Positions 60,584 to 64,000 of a stretch of 64,000 nucleotides of DNA are shown one piece after another (position 1 is the first letter of the stretch; the number at the start of each line of letters is the position of its first letter). The stretch is from Ruegeria sp. EL01 (GTDB lineage Bacteria; Pseudomonadota; Alphaproteobacteria; Rhodobacterales; Rhodobacteraceae), in the NCBI RefSeq assembly GCF_900313035.1, contig NZ_OMPS01000048.1, positions 227,630-291,629 of the forward strand, read 5' to 3'. The notes under the pieces are model-generated. The model was given only the letters and a program-made list of their open reading frames with translations, ran no database searches and was not told the DNA's origin. The translations under genes and the position numbers were made by a program.

Positions 60584-63369
60584 CAGTTGGTCTCCGGTGG
60601 TGCACCGCGGTACTTGTCTTTGTTGTTGACGACCTCATCCAGCGCCTGGCCCTCTGTCATACCCTGCGCTCTGAGGTGTTCACGCCACAGACGCAGATTG
60701 ACGACTTCCGCCTCTTTGTCGCGCGGTTCTGCTTCGAACTCTGCCCGCGCTGTCTCGGGTTCACCTGTCGGCGGATCAAAGAAGAACCGGCCGGGCACCG
60801 CTTGCAACTCGTCGTTATCGTCACGAAACATCACGGTGTAAGATGGCTGCTGTTTCGCGGCCACCTCTTCGCGTGTGGTATGATCCGACATCAGCATGAT
60901 CCGACTGCTGTCCACCCATTTGCGCCCGCTGATCGCATCCGTGATCCGAGAGAAACCCCAGGCATCATTGGCGTCATCATCAAAGGCGAATTCGCTGACC
61001 GCTTGTTCAAGCTGTTGGGACATGTAGTCCGGGTTGCGTGCCGAAGATGGATAGAAGTTCTGTGGTGGATACTTCATCAAGCGGCTGCTGCCGCTGATCA
61101 TGTTGGGGCCATAGACGCGAGACATCTCGGACAACGCCCGGTTCTTGGCGAGACCGGGATCACCTGTGCCAACATAAGCGTCCCGGAACAAACGGTCATA
61201 TTCCGTCATCATTTCGGCCTGCTGGGCCTCATTACCGAGTTCAGCATCGATGCCTTTGTCCGAGAGATGATCAACCAGATCACCATGATCCAGTTCCTTG
61301 GCCGCTGTTTTCGCGGCGTCCGACAGGTTCTTGCGCTTCGCAACCATCTCAGGAGCATTGTTGTCGATGACCCGTTGCGCCGCTTCCTCAGCCCCCATGA
61401 ACTTGGAATAGAACGAATAGTCGCTCAGTGCGTTGTTGACAGCACCCTTGCCGTCGAACATGTCGATGGCGCCGGACTGACGCTGAATCACCTGGCTAAG
61501 GAATTCCATGGAACTAGCGAGCTGCTTTGGATCACCAGATACGGTTGCCCCTCGGATCGCGTCAAACATCGTGCGCGGCAAGAACCCGGTACGTACAGCG
61601 ATTTCACCCGCCATCGTTTGACCCGCTGGTGAAAGGGGCTGCTCATCCTCAAGCATGGATTTGAACGCGTCGTCCACTCTGTTGCGCTGTTTGCTGTCAA
61701 ACGGGTTCCATTGGGTGGCACCATCGGCGAGATTGTGAACGGTTTGTTGAACTTCGATCTGGGTTTTCCGCTGCTTCTGCAACTCAGACACCAGCGCGTC
61801 CTGGGCGGCGTCTGAGATGTTATGATCCTGCCGAATCTCCTGTTCGGTCAGCGTGTCATCCTGCGCGGCCAAGCGTTCCCGGTATTCAACGGCCGACGCA
61901 TCTTCGAGACGCTTCTTGATACCATAGGCGTCTCTGAGGCTGGTGGATGCCATAGCCCGAACTTCGGTGTCTTCGATCTGATCGATCTGTACCTGTTGTG
62001 CTGCGATATCCGAGGCTTTGACGGTCATCTTCCGCGCCGCCCAATTCTTTGCGTCGGTCGCTGTCATGTTGGCGAGAAACGGGTTCGCCTGGATCACCTT
62101 GGCGGGCAGAAACTCAGACAGCTTTGCCGTGGGATCAGCGGTCAACACCTGAACGGCACCGCCTGCCCCAAAGAAATGCGCCATGTATTCGGTAGCTTCA
62201 TTGACCGGAACCCCGGCGTTATTCAGAACCGCCGCGTTGTTGGCGCGGAAATGCTGGAACACTTCCGACGATGCGCCGGAATCCTTCCGCATCTCAAGAA
62301 GTTCGGCCTCGCTGAGACCTGCCGCCCATTGCGCGCCCCCTTGCTTGCGCAGGGTTTTCACGCTCTGCAGCCAGGTCCCTTTGGTGAATTGGTGATGGCC
62401 CGTTGCCGACGAGTTCGGGTTTTGCGCCGAGGCCTTCCCCCCGCTTTCAACCTTGACGACCTTGGCTTCGTATCCGTCCGCTGTCAGGGTATCGACAAAG
62501 GCGTTGGCATCGATACCCTTCAAACGGCCCTGGGTCGCATTGTACAGTTTCTGGCGTACATCTGGCGAAAGATCGGGGTCTTCCAGCGTGTCTTCCAACT
62601 CCTGCCGCAACTCATCAGGGATTTCTGTGTCACCTTTGATTTCGCCGAGAACGCGCATCTGGCGGGAAGCTTTGGCGGCAGCACGTGTGCCCCGCAAAAA
62701 CGCCTCGGTTTCTTTCGGGGTCTCTGAGATGTACGGGGCGTTGCCACGAAATGAAGACAACTGTTCGATCTCCGCCAACTTGGCATTGGCCGCTTCCTCA
62801 TCCCCGGCCGAGAACAAATTGATGTAGTCGTCAACAAGCATGTCCCGATGGGTTGCCGTATTACGATCGCTTTCCCGGTACTCGCGATTGGTGGCCTGGC
62901 TGAACAGCCCATTGAATCGGCGGCTGGCTTCTGTCTTGGCACTCGCCAGCAGATCCTCCTTGAGAACCCGCGGGATGCTTTCGTCTTCTTCCAGCAGTTT
63001 GATGTAGCCGTCGGACGCATCTTTGAAACCAGCGGGGTTGAACTCGTATTTGCGTGCCAGCTCCGTGAAGTTCTCGGACATGTCGACGCTGCGCTGGGAC
63101 AGATATTTGGAGAAGGCAGCAGCATTATGGATATCAGACTGCCTGCCACCCAACGCGGATTTCTCATCCACCTGCAACTGACCGTTCTCATCCCTGTAAA
63201 CAGAATCGAGGCCCGCTTCCTTGGCTTCTTTCTCAGCCGCTGGTTTGACGAATTCAGCGCCCAACCGGGCAAGCTCGGATAGTGCGGCGAACCCTTGACC
63301 CGCCTTTGCCGGTTCAGCGGCTACGTTTGAAACCGCTCGCTTCCGGATAACCTCAGGTACTCTTGCCAT
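60583..63369 (-). CDS. Internal virion protein with lytic transglycosylase domain
   Basis: 928 residues. Within a long helical, charged protein lies a lytic transglycosylase-type segment: catalytic glutamate Glu308 in VVKVESGGKASAQNP, then SATGHHQFTKGTWLQSV, with downstream YMAHFFGAGGA. This should open peptidoglycan during DNA ejection. In T7 the transglycosylase is in gp16; here it is in the gene occupying the gp15 position. ATG 63369 with GGGGG upstream is chosen over the frame start at 63423. It overlaps the preceding gene by 17 bp. Confidence 0.78.
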   Translation of the reverse strand: MARVPEVIRKRAVSNVAAEPAKAGQGFAALSELARLGAEFVKPAAEKEAKEAGLDSVYRDENGQLQVDEKSALGGRQSDIHNAAAFSKYLSQRSVDMSENFTELARKYEFNPAGFKDASDGYIKLLEEDESIPRVLKEDLLASAKTEASRRFNGLFSQATNREYRESDRNTATHRDMLVDDYINLFSAGDEEAANAKLAEIEQLSSFRGNAPYISETPKETEAFLRGTRAAAKASRQMRVLGEIKGDTEIPDELRQELEDTLEDPDLSPDVRQKLYNATQGRLKGIDANAFVDTLTADGYEAKVVKVESGGKASAQNPNSSATGHHQFTKGTWLQSVKTLRKQGGAQWAAGLSEAELLEMRKDSGASSEVFQHFRANNAAVLNNAGVPVNEATEYMAHFFGAGGAVQVLTADPTAKLSEFLPAKVIQANPFLANMTATDAKNWAARKMTVKASDIAAQQVQIDQIEDTEVRAMASTSLRDAYGIKKRLEDASAVEYRERLAAQDDTLTEQEIRQDHNISDAAQDALVSELQKQRKTQIEVQQTVHNLADGATQWNPFDSKQRNRVDDAFKSMLEDEQPLSPAGQTMAGEIAVRTGFLPRTMFDAIRGATVSGDPKQLASSMEFLSQVIQRQSGAIDMFDGKGAVNNALSDYSFYSKFMGAEEAAQRVIDNNAPEMVAKRKNLSDAAKTAAKELDHGDLVDHLSDKGIDAELGNEAQQAEMMTEYDRLFRDAYVGTGDPGLAKNRALSEMSRVYGPNMISGSSRLMKYPPQNFYPSSARNPDYMSQQLEQAVSEFAFDDDANDAWGFSRITDAISGRKWVDSSRIMLMSDHTTREEVAAKQQPSYTVMFRDDNDELQAVPGRFFFDPPTGEPETARAEFEAEPRDKEAEVVNLRLWREHLRAQGMTEGQALDEVVNNKDKYRGAPPETN

Positions 63370-63805
63370 TATTGCCCCCGGATTTGTAAGCGCCGTATTG
63401 GGCGAGTGGAACTGCGGCGCCAAGGACGCCAGTCAAAAGCGAGAACCGCCCGGATCGTCTCGCTGATTTCGCCGCTGTTCGGAAGTTAGCGGCACGTTGT
63501 GTCCCGTCTGCGCGCTGGATAACTCGGTCCCGATCAGCGTTTCGAACTGACGTGGTTTCCAGCAAGACCGCATTGGGTGAATTACTCGATAATCCGTTTG
63601 CTGCACGTGAGGCTCGGACAGTCGACAGGAAACTGTTCAAATCGTCTCGCGCTATCGTATCCCGCTGCAGCGTTTGGGTTTCGGCTAGTTTTGCCTCACT
63701 GTCCAAACGCGCGCCTTCCGACATCGCGTTTGCAGATTGAGCAGCACCGGACGCCAAGCTGCTAACCGCTGATGCTGCAACCATAAATCCCGTGAAAGGG
63801 TCCAT
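63353..63805 (-). CDS. Small internal virion protein (gp14-like)
   Basis: 150 residues, beginning with a hydrophobic small-residue stretch (FMVAASAVSSLASGAAQSANA), a helical middle (ARLDSEAKLAETQTLQRD) and a second hydrophobic stretch near the C-terminus (LLTGVLGAAVPLAQYGAY). This resembles podoviral internal proteins such as T7 gp14. The ATG overlaps the stop of the upstream gene (TAATG). Confidence 0.62.
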   Translation of the reverse strand: MDPFTGFMVAASAVSSLASGAAQSANAMSEGARLDSEAKLAETQTLQRDTIARDDLNSFLSTVRASRAANGLSSNSPNAVLLETTSVRNADRDRVIQRADGTQRAANFRTAAKSARRSGRFSLLTGVLGAAVPLAQYGAYKSGGNNGKST

Positions 63806-64000
63806 TAGACAACCACCCTATATCCGATCTTTAGGATCTTTAGAAAACCGGGGCGTGTTTGCGTAATCGGGACGCCTTCATACCCCTCTTTGCCAACAAA
63901 TGTGACCTTTATCTGCTCGCTTCTCCGAGGGGGCGGAACGGTCAGGTCTTCACCGGCACGATAGGCGCCATGTTGAAATCCATCGATCTCGTATGCCGTC
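63805..64000 (-). CDS. Phage structural protein, C-terminal part
   Basis: The last 64 codons of a gene that begins beyond the window; readable end: TAYEIDGFQHGAYRAGED, RSEQIKVTFVGKEGYEG, and KIGYRVVV before the stop at 63805-63807. The position next to the gp14-like gene suggests a tail tubular B (gp12) or gp13-like protein; no motif supports this directly. Confidence 0.55.
   Translation of the reverse strand, partial: TAYEIDGFQHGAYRAGEDLTVPPPRRSEQIKVTFVGKEGYEGVPITQTRPGFLKILKIGYRVVV

Larger units (their letters stand above)
53064..64000. mobile_element. T7-like prophage, partial (runs off the window)
   Basis: From tRNA-Tyr to the window end all genes are phage-type: SRAP and an unknown on the plus strand, then the minus-strand module of spanins, endolysin, small membrane proteins, tail fibre and three internal virion protein genes, in T7 order when read on the minus strand. 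The tRNA 3' end is the presumed attachment site. No integrase is in the visible part, and the other end is outside. Confidence 0.75.

Overview
The window reads as chromosomal DNA of an alphaproteobacterium of the Roseobacter/Rhodobacteraceae group. The evidence is an mraZ-to-lpxC division and cell-wall (dcw) cluster carrying family-typical insertions (DUF2484 genes between murC and murB, a secreted protein between ftsA and ftsZ), a DUF1127 gene followed by CCUCCUCCC-loop small RNAs just upstream of mraZ (the arrangement known from Rhodobacter sphaeroides), and Roseobacter-like his genes. All calls rest on reading the sequence and the supplied translations; no database search was run.

Layout. 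1-5.6 kb: small unrelated genes (DUF427, an XRE/DUF2975 pair, two lipoproteins, DUF3179, a CLC chloride channel). 5.7-32.3 kb, minus strand: recN, bamD, lpxC, ftsZ, secreted protein, ftsA, ftsQ, ddl, murB, three small membrane proteins, murC, murG, ftsW, then an interruption (rhodanese, a plus-strand BaiN-type flavoprotein, a glycine-zipper lipoprotein), then murD, mraY, murF, murE, ftsI, ftsL, rsmH, mraZ. Transcription runs from mraZ toward recN. 32.3-33.8 kb: an unusually rich regulatory region. It holds a long mraZ leader with an intrinsic terminator (a UpsM-like position), three clusters of 10-bp-periodic TGGGA repeats that fit MraZ operators, a DUF1127 gene and six consecutive stem-loops that each present a C(U)CCUCCC loop (CcsR-like sRNAs). 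33.8-43.4 kb: uvrD, a diguanylate cyclase, an FMN alpha-hydroxy-acid dehydrogenase, pyruvate carboxylase and a MAPEG protein. 43.4-52.9 kb: a tiny secreted-peptide ORF, two identical tRNA-Gly(GCC), a GNAT gene, an Lrp-type ligand-binding protein, hisB-hisH-hisA-(DUF2867)-hisF-hisE broken twice by minus-strand genes, a CoA-binding protein, a YHS protein, a zinc-ribbon protein that appears to need an AUU start, and rlmB.

52.9-64 kb: tRNA-Tyr followed by the end of a prophage that runs off the window. Read on the minus strand it is a T7-like (podovirus) structural and lysis module in T7 order: a preceding structural protein (partial), a small internal virion protein, a large internal protein with a lytic transglycosylase domain, a second large internal/ejection protein, tail fibre, a small protein, two small membrane proteins (holin candidates), amidase endolysin and overlapping Rz/Rz1 spanins. 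At the tRNA end sit two plus-strand genes, an SRAP (HMCES/YedK) protein and an unknown. No integrase is visible in the window.

The most interesting material is the DUF1127/CcsR/UpsM/mraZ region, where the hairpin array shows a clear tandem duplication with compensatory stem changes and more loops than the four described in R. sphaeroides. Next are the apparently temperate T7-like prophage and several small genes or odd starts (the AUU-start zinc ribbon and the 48-residue secreted peptide).
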